A model generated the notes under the pieces. The model saw only the letters and a program-made list of their open reading frames with translations. It searched no databases and was not told where the DNA came from. 64,000 nt of DNA, taken from contig CAZOGY010000003.1 of NCBI GenBank assembly GCA_964579305.1, forward strand, positions 15,321 to 79,320, read 5' to 3'. The DNA is from JBCBWG01 sp964579305. Lineage in GTDB: Bacteria > Pseudomonadota > Alphaproteobacteria > Rhizobiales > Hyphomicrobiaceae. The position numbers and the translations under genes were made by a program. Positions 41,224 to 49,732 of the stretch are shown here, piece after piece (the stretch's first letter is position 1; each line of letters begins with the position of its first letter).

Positions 41224-42576
41224 TCACGCCCACTCAGACCTGTTCAGACCGGCCTCGTAAAACCGGACCGGCGCGCCATGCGCGGGCTGATCCAGGATCG
41301 CACCGTCCCAGACAATCTTGCGCCCGCGCACCACGGTCCCGACCGGCCAGCCGGTGACACTCACGCCATCGTAGGGTGTCCAACCACAGCGGCTCGCAAT
41401 CCAGCTATTTTCAATCGTTTCGCGACGTTTGAGGTCGACCACCGTCAAATCGCAGTCGTTTCCAACCGCGATCCGCCCTTTGCCGATGATCCCAAACAGC
41501 CGCGCGGGCCCATGGCTTGTCAGATCAACGAACCGTTCCAGACTGAGTCGAGCTTGGTGCACATGATCGAGCATGGTGGGCACAAGCGTTTGCACGCCAG
41601 TCATCCCTGAATGCGACTTCGGATAAGGCTGTTGCTTGTCGTCCATCGTATGCGGGGCGTGATCGGAACCAAGGACATCGACGGTTCCATCGGCCACGCC
41701 TTGCCAAATCCTGGCTTGATGTGCCGCGTCACGCACTGGCGGGTTCATTTGCGCAAGCGTCCCGAGCCGCTCATAGCATTCCGGCGCAGTCAGCGTGAGA
41801 TGATGCGGCGTCACCTCGACACTCGCCCAGGACTTATGGTCCGCCAGATAAGCCATCTCATCGCCAGTTGAGATGTGCAGGACATGCACCCGCCGGCCAT
41901 ACATCTCTGCGAGACGGACAAGGCGCTGTGTGGCCATCAACGCGGCTTGCGGATCGCGCCAGACCGGGTGCGATCGTGGATCGCCGGCAATACACTCGTT
42001 TTCCCGCGCGATCAGCCGGTCCTCGTCTTCGGCATGGAACGCCGCGCGCCGCGACAGCGCCTGGATGATCTTTTCCAGTGACGGGGCGTCCTCAACCAGC
42101 AGATCGCCCGTCGATGATCCCATGAAGACCTTGATGCCCGCTGACGCTTCGAGCCTTTCAAGCTTTTGGATGTCAGCAATGTTCTCGCGGGTGCCGCCAA
42201 CGAAAAACGCGAAATCGCAAAGCATGCGCCCGCGCGCGCGGTGAACCTTGTCGGCAAGGGCCTGCGCAGTTGTGGTCAGGGGCTTGGTATTGGGCATTTC
42301 AAACACGGCCGTGACCCCGCCAAGGACGGCCGCCCGCGATCCGGTCTCAAGATCCTCCTTCTCCTCAAGTCCAGGTTCGCGAAAATGCACTTGCGTATCG
42401 ATCACGCCCGGCAGGACATGAAGTCCAGCGCAGTCGACGACGCTATCGGCCGCCCCCGCATCAAGCGAACCGAGCGCCGCAATCCGCCCGTCAACCACGC
42501 CAACATCTGCGGTGTGGCGCCCGTCTTGGTTGACGATCGTCCCACCCTTGAAAATTCGGTCAAAGCGTTGCGACAT
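41224..42576 (-). CDS. pyrC: Dihydroorotase (class I, PyrC-like amidohydrolase)
   Basis: A 450-residue amidohydrolase that closes carbamoyl-aspartate to dihydroorotate in pyrimidine synthesis. Seen are PGVIDTQVHFREPGLEEKED, the Arg-Glu-Pro-Gly signature, GGVTAVFEMPNTKPLT, the metal-site region (KVFMGSSTGDLL), HVLHISTGDEM, VTPHHLTLT and VDVLGSDHAPHT. The first metal motif reads QVH rather than HVH; the Gln form is known in some bacterial dihydroorotases of this class. A catabolic hydantoinase/allantoinase role is less likely. ATG at 42576 is preferred; ATG at 42585 adds three residues. The aspartate transcarbamoylase gene is not next to it. It is divergent from ygfZ. Confidence 0.88.
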   Translation of the reverse strand: MSQRFDRIFKGGTIVNQDGRHTADVGVVDGRIAALGSLDAGAADSVVDCAGLHVLPGVIDTQVHFREPGLEEKEDLETGSRAAVLGGVTAVFEMPNTKPLTTTAQALADKVHRARGRMLCDFAFFVGGTRENIADIQKLERLEASAGIKVFMGSSTGDLLVEDAPSLEKIIQALSRRAAFHAEDEDRLIARENECIAGDPRSHPVWRDPQAALMATQRLVRLAEMYGRRVHVLHISTGDEMAYLADHKSWASVEVTPHHLTLTAPECYERLGTLAQMNPPVRDAAHQARIWQGVADGTVDVLGSDHAPHTMDDKQQPYPKSHSGMTGVQTLVPTMLDHVHQARLSLERFVDLTSHGPARLFGIIGKGRIAVGNDCDLTVVDLKRRETIENSWIASRCGWTPYDGVSVTGWPVGTVVRGRKIVWDGAILDQPAHGAPVRFYEAGLNRSEWA

Positions 42577-42729
42577 GTGGTGCATCCATTTCGGTGTCGG
42601 ATCTGGCGTCGGATTGGGGCGCGACCCTAATGTGGTGCTTGTCGCTTGACGAGCGCCGCGCGGCATCGAAAACGCCGCGATGCGGCGCCGTAGAACGCAA
42701 CGAAATCATAGCCATCAGGATAAGACGCC

Positions 42730-43662
42730 TTGCCCAGTTGTTACGTCACGCCATTGTCGGACCGCGCAACGGTGCAGGTCACGGGCCCTGACGCAGAAGT
42801 CTTTCTGCAAGATCTGCTGGCCGGCGACATCTCCGGCATCAGCGCACCTGCGGGTCTGCGGCACACCGGCCTGCTCACACCGCAAGGCAAGATCTTGTTT
42901 GCCTTCTTCGTTTTTGGCCGGGACGTTGATGGCCATCCCGCATACCTGATCGACTGTCGCGCCGAGCATGCCGCAGATCTGACCAAGCGGCTCCGCTTTT
43001 ACAAATTGCGCCGTGCCGTCGAGATCGACGACGTGTCAGACCACTACGCAACTGGGGTGTTGTGGGGCGAGGCGGCGCCCGATGGCGCGCCAGAGTTCAT
43101 ATCGCTATGCCCCGATCCCCGCCATGCTGGCATGGGGATGCGTTTCATTGGCCCGCGCGAAACGGTGTCCAATGCGAAGTCGGTTTTTTGCGAACATGAC
43201 GGGGCGTGCACGGTCATTGCAGCTGCAGAAGACGATTATCACGCGCATCGCATTGCGCTTGCCATTCCAGAAGACGGCCTCGATTACCCCTTGGGCAACA
43301 CCTTCCCGCACGAAGCCCTGTGGGACGTGATCGGCTCGGTCGACTTTAAAAAAGGCTGCTTCATCGGCCAGGAAGTCGTCAGTCGCATGCAGCACCGGGG
43401 GACAGCACGCAAGCGCATCGTCGGGATCCAAAGCGCTGAACAGCTCTTGCCGGGAAGCGAAATCAAAGCCGGCGAAGCCACGATTGGCACGGTGGGATCG
43501 GTCGCAGGCACGCGTGCGCTGGCGATGGTGCGTCTGGACCGGGCCGCCCAAGCGCTTAAGACCAATCAGCCAATCACCGCCGAGGCCCAGGAAATTCGGC
43601 TTGTTCTTGCCGACTGGCTGCCGTTTTCCATCGCTGATTATTCGCCAGCCGACGCACCATGA
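42730..43662 (+). CDS. ygfZ: YgfZ/GcvT-fold folate-binding protein (iron-sulfur cluster repair)
   Basis: A 310-residue tetrahydrofolate-binding protein that aids assembly or repair of certain Fe-S enzymes and, in E. coli, affects tRNA thiolation. The signature loop KGCFIGQEVVSRMQHRG is complete, and the N-terminal VTGPDAEVFLQDLLAGDIS and LLTPQGKILFAFFVF fit the family. The start appears to be TTG at 42730, since no ATG is near the conserved beginning. The stop overlaps the tag start by four bases (ATGA), so translation is coupled. Confidence 0.93.
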   Translation: MPSCYVTPLSDRATVQVTGPDAEVFLQDLLAGDISGISAPAGLRHTGLLTPQGKILFAFFVFGRDVDGHPAYLIDCRAEHAADLTKRLRFYKLRRAVEIDDVSDHYATGVLWGEAAPDGAPEFISLCPDPRHAGMGMRFIGPRETVSNAKSVFCEHDGACTVIAAAEDDYHAHRIALAIPEDGLDYPLGNTFPHEALWDVIGSVDFKKGCFIGQEVVSRMQHRGTARKRIVGIQSAEQLLPGSEIKAGEATIGTVGSVAGTRALAMVRLDRAAQALKTNQPITAEAQEIRLVLADWLPFSIADYSPADAP

Positions 43663-44312
43663 CCTCTCGATCATCTCGCGCCGGGTCGCCGCCATCGCAG
43701 ACACCGACCATCGACCCTGACACCCCCCGCTGCCAATGGCCCGGCATCGAAGACCCCGCGTACGCGCGCTATCACGATGAAGAATGGGGCGTACCGCATG
43801 CACATGAACGCCGCCTGTTTGAAAAACTGATCCTCGAAGGCTTCCAAGCTGGCCTATCGTGGTTGACCATCCTCAAAAAGCGCGCCGCCTTTCGCGCCGC
43901 ATTCGCCGATTTTGATCCCGACGTCGTGGCCGGCTTCGGCACCGATGACGTCGCGCGCTTGATGGGCGACGCCGGGATTGTCCGCAACCGCGCCAAGATC
44001 GAGGCAACCATCGCCAACGCCCGCGCCTATTGCGCGCTTCGCGAGACAACCACTTTGGCCGATGTGATCTGGGGCGCAGTGGACGGCAAACCGATCGTCA
44101 ATCACTTCCAAACGCATAGCGATGTTCCCGGTCAAACCGACCTGTCCAAATCGCTGTCAAAGACCCTGAAAGGCTATGGATTCCGGTTTGTCGGGCCAAC
44201 CACGGTTTATGCAGCCCTGCAATCGAGCGGCGTCGTGAACGATCACCTGGTGAGTTGCCACCGCCACCGTGCCTGCGCGCAACTTCAAGAGGCGTTTCGT
44301 CATGACGCGTGA
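43659..44312 (+). CDS. tag: DNA-3-methyladenine glycosylase I
   Basis: Excises 3-methyladenine from alkylated DNA. The family core is clear: CQWPGIEDPAYARYHDEEWG (zinc Cys and His), FEKLILEGFQAGLSWLTILK, FRAAFADFDP, NRAKIEATIANA, and the C-terminal zinc pair in SCHRHRAC. The first 22 residues are a Ser/Pro-rich extension not found in E. coli Tag. The gene overlaps ygfZ by four bases and the HD gene by eleven, forming a compact three-gene unit of repair and nucleotide housekeeping functions. Confidence 0.95.
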   Translation: MTSRSSRAGSPPSQTPTIDPDTPRCQWPGIEDPAYARYHDEEWGVPHAHERRLFEKLILEGFQAGLSWLTILKKRAAFRAAFADFDPDVVAGFGTDDVARLMGDAGIVRNRAKIEATIANARAYCALRETTTLADVIWGAVDGKPIVNHFQTHSDVPGQTDLSKSLSKTLKGYGFRFVGPTTVYAALQSSGVVNDHLVSCHRHRACAQLQEAFRHDA

Positions 44313-44952
44313 ACACTCATCCGCGCCGCCGCGCGCCTGGCAGCGCATGCTGTCGGGCCGCCGGCTCGATCTGCTCGACCCCTCGCCGCTTGATGTTGAG
44401 ATCGCAGATATTGCCCACGGGCTCGCGCGGGTCGCGCGCTGGAACGGCCAAACGGTTGGTGAACATGCGTTTTCCGTAGCAGAGCACAGCCTCCTCGTGA
44501 CGGAGATCGTCTGCGCTCTCGCACCCGACTGCTCACCCCAATGGCAGCTCGCCGCCCTGCTGCACGATGCGCCCGAATACGTCGTCGGCGATCTGATCTC
44601 GCCCTTCAAGACGGCGATCGGCGATGACTACAAGGATATTGAGAACCGTCTCTTGCGCGCGATCCACATCCGTTTTGGCCTACCGCCTGACCTGCCTCGA
44701 CATGTTTCTGCCATGATCAAACGTGCGGATCGTGTTAGCGCTTATTTCGAAGCCACGACCCTTGCGGGTTTCGAACCGCGCGAGGCGACGCATTTCTTCG
44801 GCGCACCGCCGGAGTTGCCCCTGCCGCTTGGCTCGCGTTTACGCGGTCTGACACCTTTGCCTGCCGTGATGGCCCAATCGGCCTACCTTGAAAAATTTCA
44901 CGGACTTTTGGATTGCAGCGGCAAGCAGTCGGTCAAACCGGGCGCTGATTGA
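44302..44952 (+). CDS. HD-domain phosphohydrolase (YfbR-like 5'-deoxynucleotidase)
   Basis: A 216-residue metal-dependent phosphohydrolase. The metal-binding residues appear as GEHAFSVAEHSLLV, LLHDAPEYVVGD and a later Asp in RADRVSAYFEA, the pattern of YfbR/HDDC2-type enzymes that hydrolyse dNMPs. The start is ATG at 44302, within the tag gene; the frame continues upstream to 44269 without family sequence. Coupling with tag suggests coordinated expression. The actual substrate is inferred from family resemblance only. Confidence 0.88.
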   Translation: MTREHSSAPPRAWQRMLSGRRLDLLDPSPLDVEIADIAHGLARVARWNGQTVGEHAFSVAEHSLLVTEIVCALAPDCSPQWQLAALLHDAPEYVVGDLISPFKTAIGDDYKDIENRLLRAIHIRFGLPPDLPRHVSAMIKRADRVSAYFEATTLAGFEPREATHFFGAPPELPLPLGSRLRGLTPLPAVMAQSAYLEKFHGLLDCSGKQSVKPGAD

Positions 44953-45123
44953 TCGTGCGTGATTTTCAATTTCTGAAAAGCGATCTGAAACAGTACGTTA
45001 CAATTTGTGAGCCTGCGTCCCACTTATCCGGCGTCGTAATCAATTTCAGATAAAAAATAGTACCGATTTTCGCCATAGTCGCACTTCAGTTGTGCCGAAG
45101 TGAGTGGTCCAAATGGTGAAAAC

Positions 45124-46197
45124 ATGAGTAGACCTCTACGCCGGGATGAGGCGGAAGCGGCCCTTGTGGCCCAAATAAATCGTGCGGTTCGTGAAGAAAC
45201 CGCACCCGTCGCCATCGGCCTGAGCGCAGCAATTGTATCGGTCCGCAGTGATGAACCGGTCGTGCTCACGGTCAAAGCCTCCCACGACGGCGAAATGGTG
45301 GACGCATTGCCGTCCGGGCCTTTCTCGCCGCGTGAACACCGGACTTTGGAAATGGGCCTGCGTGACTGGGTGGCCGACCAGGCCGACCTCACGCTTGGCT
45401 ATGTCGAGCAGCTTTACACGTTCGGCGATCGCGGCCGCCACGTCGCGGCCGATGACGATGCACCGCACGTCGTGTCGATCGGCTATCTGGCTCTGACACG
45501 CCCTGCGCAATGCAGCCTTAACGGAAAAGCGCACTGCGGCGCCGATGATGCCGCAGACACGTCGCACTGGCGTTCCTGGTATGACTATTTCCCTTGGGAA
45601 GACTGGCGTCGCGGGCGCCCTGAGGTTTTTGAGCGTGTTATCGAACCGCGTTTGCTCGAATGGGCATCGCGCAGTGAAGTGCCAGGGTCGCGTTCCCGTC
45701 CATTGGCGCGCGCAGAACGCATTCGCATGGCGTTTGGCATTGGCGGCACTTGGGACGAAGAACGCGTCCTCGACCGCTATGAACTCCTTTACGAAGCTGG
45801 CCTCGTCGAAGAGGCCCGCCGCGACGGTCGGGAAGCTGCTTTGCTCTGGCCGCAGCGACCGCAGTTGGGCACGCCGATGCAATATGATCATCGGCGGATC
45901 CTGGCGACGGCGATCGGACGCCTGCGTGGCAAGATCAAGTATCGCCCCGTCGTATTTGAACTGATGCCAGACGAGTTCACGCTGTTTGAGTTGCAAAAAA
46001 CCGTGGAAGCGATCCTCGGGCCGCATCTGCATAAGCAGAACTTCCGCCGCCTGGTGGAGAGCGCGGGCCTGGTCGAACCCACCGGCGATGTGCGCGCCAA
46101 AACAGGTGGCAGACCGGCAAAACTGTTTCGCTTCCGCAGAGAAGTTTTGATGGAACGCCCAGCGCCGGGCGTGCGCGTCAAAGCAGGCCGTATGTAG
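45124..46197 (+). CDS. NAD biosynthesis transcriptional regulator (NadQ/NrtR-like, NUDIX-fold plus winged helix)
   Basis: A 357-residue regulator. The N-terminal half has the strands and helix of a NUDIX fold (APVAIGLSAAIVSVRSDEPV, GLRDWVADQADLTLGYVEQL) but lacks the catalytic NUDIX box, as expected for a sensor domain. WYDYFPWEDWRRGRP is typical of the alphaproteobacterial NAD-regulator group. The C-terminal third is a winged helix (ELMPDEFTLFELQKTVEAIL, NFRRLVESAGLVE, GRPAKLFRFRREVL). It lies directly before nadABC, whose leader carries palindromic operators. It probably represses nadABC in response to an NAD-related ligand. ATG at 45124 is preferred over GTG at 45100. Confidence 0.85.
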   Translation: MSRPLRRDEAEAALVAQINRAVREETAPVAIGLSAAIVSVRSDEPVVLTVKASHDGEMVDALPSGPFSPREHRTLEMGLRDWVADQADLTLGYVEQLYTFGDRGRHVAADDDAPHVVSIGYLALTRPAQCSLNGKAHCGADDAADTSHWRSWYDYFPWEDWRRGRPEVFERVIEPRLLEWASRSEVPGSRSRPLARAERIRMAFGIGGTWDEERVLDRYELLYEAGLVEEARRDGREAALLWPQRPQLGTPMQYDHRRILATAIGRLRGKIKYRPVVFELMPDEFTLFELQKTVEAILGPHLHKQNFRRLVESAGLVEPTGDVRAKTGGRPAKLFRFRREVLMERPAPGVRVKAGRM

Positions 46198-46233
46198 ACA
46201 GCGCTTTTTGCGCGTCTCGCCACAGACACCAAA

Positions 46234-46266
46234 GCGAATGGGCACTGGCCGATGGCGCCCATTCGC
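46234..46266 (+). terminator. Perfect 10-bp stem-loop after the NAD regulator gene
   Basis: GCGAATGGGC (46234-46243) and GCCCATTCGC (46257-46266) pair perfectly around a 13-base loop, 36 bases after the stop. No U-run follows, so it may be a 3'-end stabiliser or a factor-assisted terminator rather than a classic intrinsic one. Confidence 0.5.
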
Positions 46267-46621
46267 CCCTCTCGGCGCGCCGGCGACGTGGCTTTACCAA
46301 TCGTCTTGGCGTCGGGAATGGAAATGGCTGCTTTCCACGCATCGTCGGCTTCTTCCGCCAATTCGCGATTGAACCGCCCGTGGCCGCCTAATCGTTAGAA
46401 CAGCCAAGCCCTACGGAAAGCGACCCGATTAGCTGCGATGGCATGTCAGAAATTCGCCAGCCGCGGCCATTCGCGCATTCGGGGTGCGAAACGCGTTCTT
46501 TTTGAAGCCGTTAGCCCAAGACGCCGCGGACCTTCGAAAGCGGATGCAGAGCAGCAATGCGGCAATGACGACCTATCCAGACTGGAAAACCAAACCGGCG
46601 GGGTCTATATTACGCACAGAA

Positions 46622-46636
46622 TACTCAAATTGAGCA
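46622..46636. promoter_or_regulatory. Operator 1 of nadABC (TACTCAA-A-TTGAGCA)
   Basis: A 15-base dyad with one mismatch to perfect symmetry. It matches operator 2 in 13 of 15 positions. The centre lies 54 bases from that of operator 2, about five helical turns, so bound dimers would face the same side of the DNA. Confidence 0.75.
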
Positions 46637-46669
46637 TATAGCACAAGCGATCAAAGCGGAGCTATATGC
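46634..46669. promoter_or_regulatory. Perfect 9-bp dyad between the nadABC operators
   Basis: GCATATAGC (46634-46642) and GCTATATGC (46661-46669) are perfect inverted arms around 18 bases. The left arm overlaps the end of operator 1. It could be a hairpin in the leader RNA or a further protein site. Confidence 0.5.
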
Positions 46670-46675
46670 CTGAAA

Positions 46676-46690
46676 TGCTCAACTTGAGCA
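46676..46690. promoter_or_regulatory. Operator 2 of nadABC (TGCTCAA-C-TTGAGCA)
   Basis: A perfect 15-base dyad around a central C, 31 bases before the nadA start. At this place it would block the promoter or the start of transcription. The regulator gene next door is the obvious candidate to bind it. Confidence 0.8.
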
Positions 46691-46721
46691 AATTAAACGA
46701 CGTAGCGGGAAGGAGATGTCG

Positions 46722-47852
46722 ATGGACCTGAAAACACACGAGGGGCTCGATATCGTATCGGATGTCGCCGACCGGGTTATGGACAGCGATGTGGCAGCCG
46801 CCACGTTCCGCCACCAGACCGAAGTGGACGCGCGATCAGTCGATCGTACGACGGTTGAGATCCCTGCGTTCACGGACGCGGTCGCCGAAGAAATGGCGCC
46901 GCTCTACGACCGCGTGAAAGACACCGTCACGCCGCTGGAGTGGCCGTACATCGCCAAGCTCGTCCACGAGATCAACGCGCTCAAAAAAGCGCGGAACGCG
47001 GTCATTCTGGCGCACAACTACATGACGCCGGATATCTTCCACCTGGTTGGCGACATCCGCGGCGACAGCTTGCAGCTTGCCAAGGAGGCCGTCACGGCCG
47101 AGGCGGACGTGATAGTCCAAGCCGGCGTGCACTTCATGGCGGAGACATCAAAGCTGCTGAACCCAGACAAGACCGTGCTGATCCCAGATCTGCGCGCTGG
47201 TTGCTCGCTTGCCGCCTCGATCACCGGCGCTGACGTGCGGGCCCTGCGCGAAGCCTATCCGGGTGTCCCGGTCGTGACCTACGTGAACACGTCCGCAGAC
47301 GTGAAAGCTGAGTCAGACATTTGCTGTACATCAGCAAACGCGGTGCAAGTCGTGGAAAGCCTTGGCGTTGATCGGGTGCTTCTGATCCCGGACGAGTATC
47401 TGGCAAAATATGTGCAGACCCAGACGGACGTGGAGATCATCGCTTGGAAAGGCCGCTGCGAAGTCCACGAACGTTTTAGCGGCGAGGAACTGCGCGAGTT
47501 GCGGGCCTCTGATCCCAGCATCAAGATCATTGCCCACCCTGAGTGCCCGCCAGACGTAATCGAGGAAGCCGATTTCACCGGCTCAACGTCGGCCATGATC
47601 AATTACGTCAAGGATCATCGACCGCCCAAGGTTGTGCTCGTGACCGAATGTTCGATGGCATCGAACGTGGCAACGGACGTGCCGAATGTCGAATTCATCC
47701 GGCCGTGCAACCTGTGTCCGCACATGAAGCGGATTACGCTGGAAAACGTGCGCGATGCACTGCGCGACATGAAACACGAAGTCCATGTGGACCCGGACGT
47801 CGCAGCCCGCGCCCGGGCAGCAGTGGAGCGGATGGTCAATCTCACGTCCTGA
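46722..47852 (+). CDS. nadA: Quinolinate synthase A
   Basis: [4Fe-4S] enzyme that condenses iminoaspartate with dihydroxyacetone phosphate to quinolinate in NAD synthesis. Seen are VILAHNYMTPDIFHLVGDIR, GDSLQLAKEA, the three cluster Cys regions LRAGCSLAASITG, ICCTSANAVQV and NLCPHMKRITLENV, and VVTYVNTSADVKAESD. I chose ATG at 46722, since AGGAG lies six bases before it; the ATG at 46716 touches the AGGAG directly. The N-terminal 60 residues are longer than in E. coli NadA. It is the first gene of nadABC and under the dyad operators. Confidence 0.97.
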   Translation: MDLKTHEGLDIVSDVADRVMDSDVAAATFRHQTEVDARSVDRTTVEIPAFTDAVAEEMAPLYDRVKDTVTPLEWPYIAKLVHEINALKKARNAVILAHNYMTPDIFHLVGDIRGDSLQLAKEAVTAEADVIVQAGVHFMAETSKLLNPDKTVLIPDLRAGCSLAASITGADVRALREAYPGVPVVTYVNTSADVKAESDICCTSANAVQVVESLGVDRVLLIPDEYLAKYVQTQTDVEIIAWKGRCEVHERFSGEELRELRASDPSIKIIAHPECPPDVIEEADFTGSTSAMINYVKDHRPPKVVLVTECSMASNVATDVPNVEFIRPCNLCPHMKRITLENVRDALRDMKHEVHVDPDVAARARAAVERMVNLTS

Positions 47853-47998
47853 GTTGACACAGCACCAATGCGCGATGTGGGCGGTCAGATGAACGGCCCG
47901 CATCGGCCAGACGCAAGCCGCACCCAGCGCGCCGGTTCCCCTGACGCGCGCTAGCCGCCGCAATCACGCGCGGCAAGCGGCACAACCGAAAGCCTCTC

Positions 47999-49732
47999 AT
48001 GACGACGACCGGCCAAGCCAAGACCGACCTGCCGGACTGCGCAAACGAAACCTCGCCGCTCGTCATCATCGGCGCTGGTCTTGCCGGGCTCTACTGCGCC
48101 CTGAAATTGCAGCCGCACCCGGTCACCGTGATATCGCCAACGCAACTGGGAGAGGGCGCATCCAGTGCATGGGCCCAAGGCGGTATCGCGGCCGCAGTCG
48201 GCGTTGGCGACACGGTTGAGGATCACGCCGCAGACACGATCGCAGCCGGCGCGGGCCTCGTCGACCCGGACATCGCAATGGGTGTCGCCCGCGATGCCGC
48301 CGCTTGCGTCGAAGACTTGTTGCGGCTCGGCGTACCCTTCGATCGTGATCTGGAGGGCAAGTTTGTCCAATCCCGCGAGGCGGCGCACTCAAAACCACGG
48401 GTCGTGCGCGTAACCGGCGACCGCGCCGGCAAAGCCATCATGGAAGCGCTGATTGCCGAGGTCCGCGCAACGCCGTCGATCCGCGTGCTCGAAGGGCTCT
48501 GCGTCATTGACGTAAAACAGACCCGCGATGCGCGTTTCACTTTGCACATGGCCCGCACGCAGCCAGCCCCAACACGCACCGCGGGCAACCAAGACATCGC
48601 CGCCACCGCGGCATCGCTGGTTCTCACTGGCGCGGCGCAGATTATCCTGGCCACAGGTGGCATCGGAAGCGTGTATCGGGCAACAACCAACCCGCCGACA
48701 TCGATCGGCACCGGCCTTGCCCTTGCCGCCAAGCTCGGCGCGGTGATCCGGGACGCGGAATTCGTCCAATTCCATCCGACCGCGATTGCCGTCGATGCCG
48801 ACCCCACGCCGCTTGCCAGTGAAGCTTTGCGTGGCGAGGGCGCGCTACTCGTCAACGGCGCCGGTCAGCGGTTCATGGTCGGCCAGCACCCCGACGCCGA
48901 ATTGGCGCCGCGCGACATCGTGGCCCGCGCCGTCTTCCGCGAAATCGCGGCCGGCCGTGGCGCTTATCTCGATTGCCGGACCGCGATTGGCGCTGAATTT
49001 CATCACGCATTCCCAACGGTCTATCAGATGTGCCGCAAGCACGGCATCGACCCCGCCGTAGACTTGATCCCTGTTGCACCGGCCGAGCATTATCACATGG
49101 GCGGCGTTGCAACGGACGCCACCGCCCGCACCACGGTTGGCGGCCTTTGGGCGATTGGCGAAGTTGCCGCGACCGGCCTTCACGGTGCAAATCGGCTGGC
49201 TTCGAATTCACTGTTGGAAGCCGTGGTGTTCGCACGCCGGGCCGCTGATGAGTTGCGTGGAAAGCTTGCTGCGGCCGCATCCCCCCTGCAGCCGGCGCGC
49301 TTGGCCGCACCCAAAACACCGCAGGCGCTTTCGGCGCAACCAAGCCCAACGATTTGGAGCCCGTTGCGCGCATTAATGAGCGCGAACGTCGGCGTCCTGC
49401 GCGATGGCGCCGGCCTTGAAGATGCGCTGAAGTCCATCGACACCTGGGCTGAAAACCTGAAGCGCGATGCGCCAGAAACCCGTGCCACATTGAACCTGCT
49501 AGCCGCTGCCCGCGCGATTACGGTCGCCGCGCTTCGTCGGCGCGAGAGCCGTGGCGCCCATGCCCGCGACGACTTTCCTCAATCAGACCCGGCTTTGGCC
49601 CAGCCGATCCCGTTGGAACGTGACGCAATCTGGCCCGCGCATTTCCCGGTCGAACCCGAACACCCTTTTGATCGAGCCAACGCCGCAGTCCTCACACACA
49701 CGACGGCAAACCGCGCAGAGTTATCCGAATGA
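47999..49732 (+). CDS. nadB: L-aspartate oxidase
   Basis: FAD enzyme that oxidises L-aspartate to iminoaspartate, feeding NadA. It is related to succinate dehydrogenase flavoprotein. Seen are LVIIGAGLAGLYCALKL, GASSAWAQGGIAAAVG, the FAD/substrate region AEHYHMGGVATDATARTTVG, VQFHPTAIAV, and GLHGANRLASNSLLEAVVFA. The C-terminal helical domain ends in a less conserved tail. It lies 146 bases after nadA, and its stop overlaps the nadC start by four bases (ATGA). Confidence 0.97.
   Translation: MTTTGQAKTDLPDCANETSPLVIIGAGLAGLYCALKLQPHPVTVISPTQLGEGASSAWAQGGIAAAVGVGDTVEDHAADTIAAGAGLVDPDIAMGVARDAAACVEDLLRLGVPFDRDLEGKFVQSREAAHSKPRVVRVTGDRAGKAIMEALIAEVRATPSIRVLEGLCVIDVKQTRDARFTLHMARTQPAPTRTAGNQDIAATAASLVLTGAAQIILATGGIGSVYRATTNPPTSIGTGLALAAKLGAVIRDAEFVQFHPTAIAVDADPTPLASEALRGEGALLVNGAGQRFMVGQHPDAELAPRDIVARAVFREIAAGRGAYLDCRTAIGAEFHHAFPTVYQMCRKHGIDPAVDLIPVAPAEHYHMGGVATDATARTTVGGLWAIGEVAATGLHGANRLASNSLLEAVVFARRAADELRGKLAAAASPLQPARLAAPKTPQALSAQPSPTIWSPLRALMSANVGVLRDGAGLEDALKSIDTWAENLKRDAPETRATLNLLAAARAITVAALRRRESRGAHARDDFPQSDPALAQPIPLERDAIWPAHFPVEPEHPFDRANAAVLTHTTANRAELSE

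Larger units (their letters stand above)
46198..46721. other. Control region between the NAD regulator and nadA
   Basis: About 520 bases with no credible gene (a 67-codon frame at 46438 lacks support). It holds a 10-bp stem-loop close to the regulator stop and, near nadA, two operators with a long dyad between them. Confidence 0.7.

Noticed and set aside
45136..46245. 369-codon minus-strand open frame
   Set aside because: Antisense to the NAD regulator; no protein-like features.
46438..46641. 67-codon open frame before nadA
   Set aside because: No ribosome-binding site or family features; it runs into the nadABC operator region.
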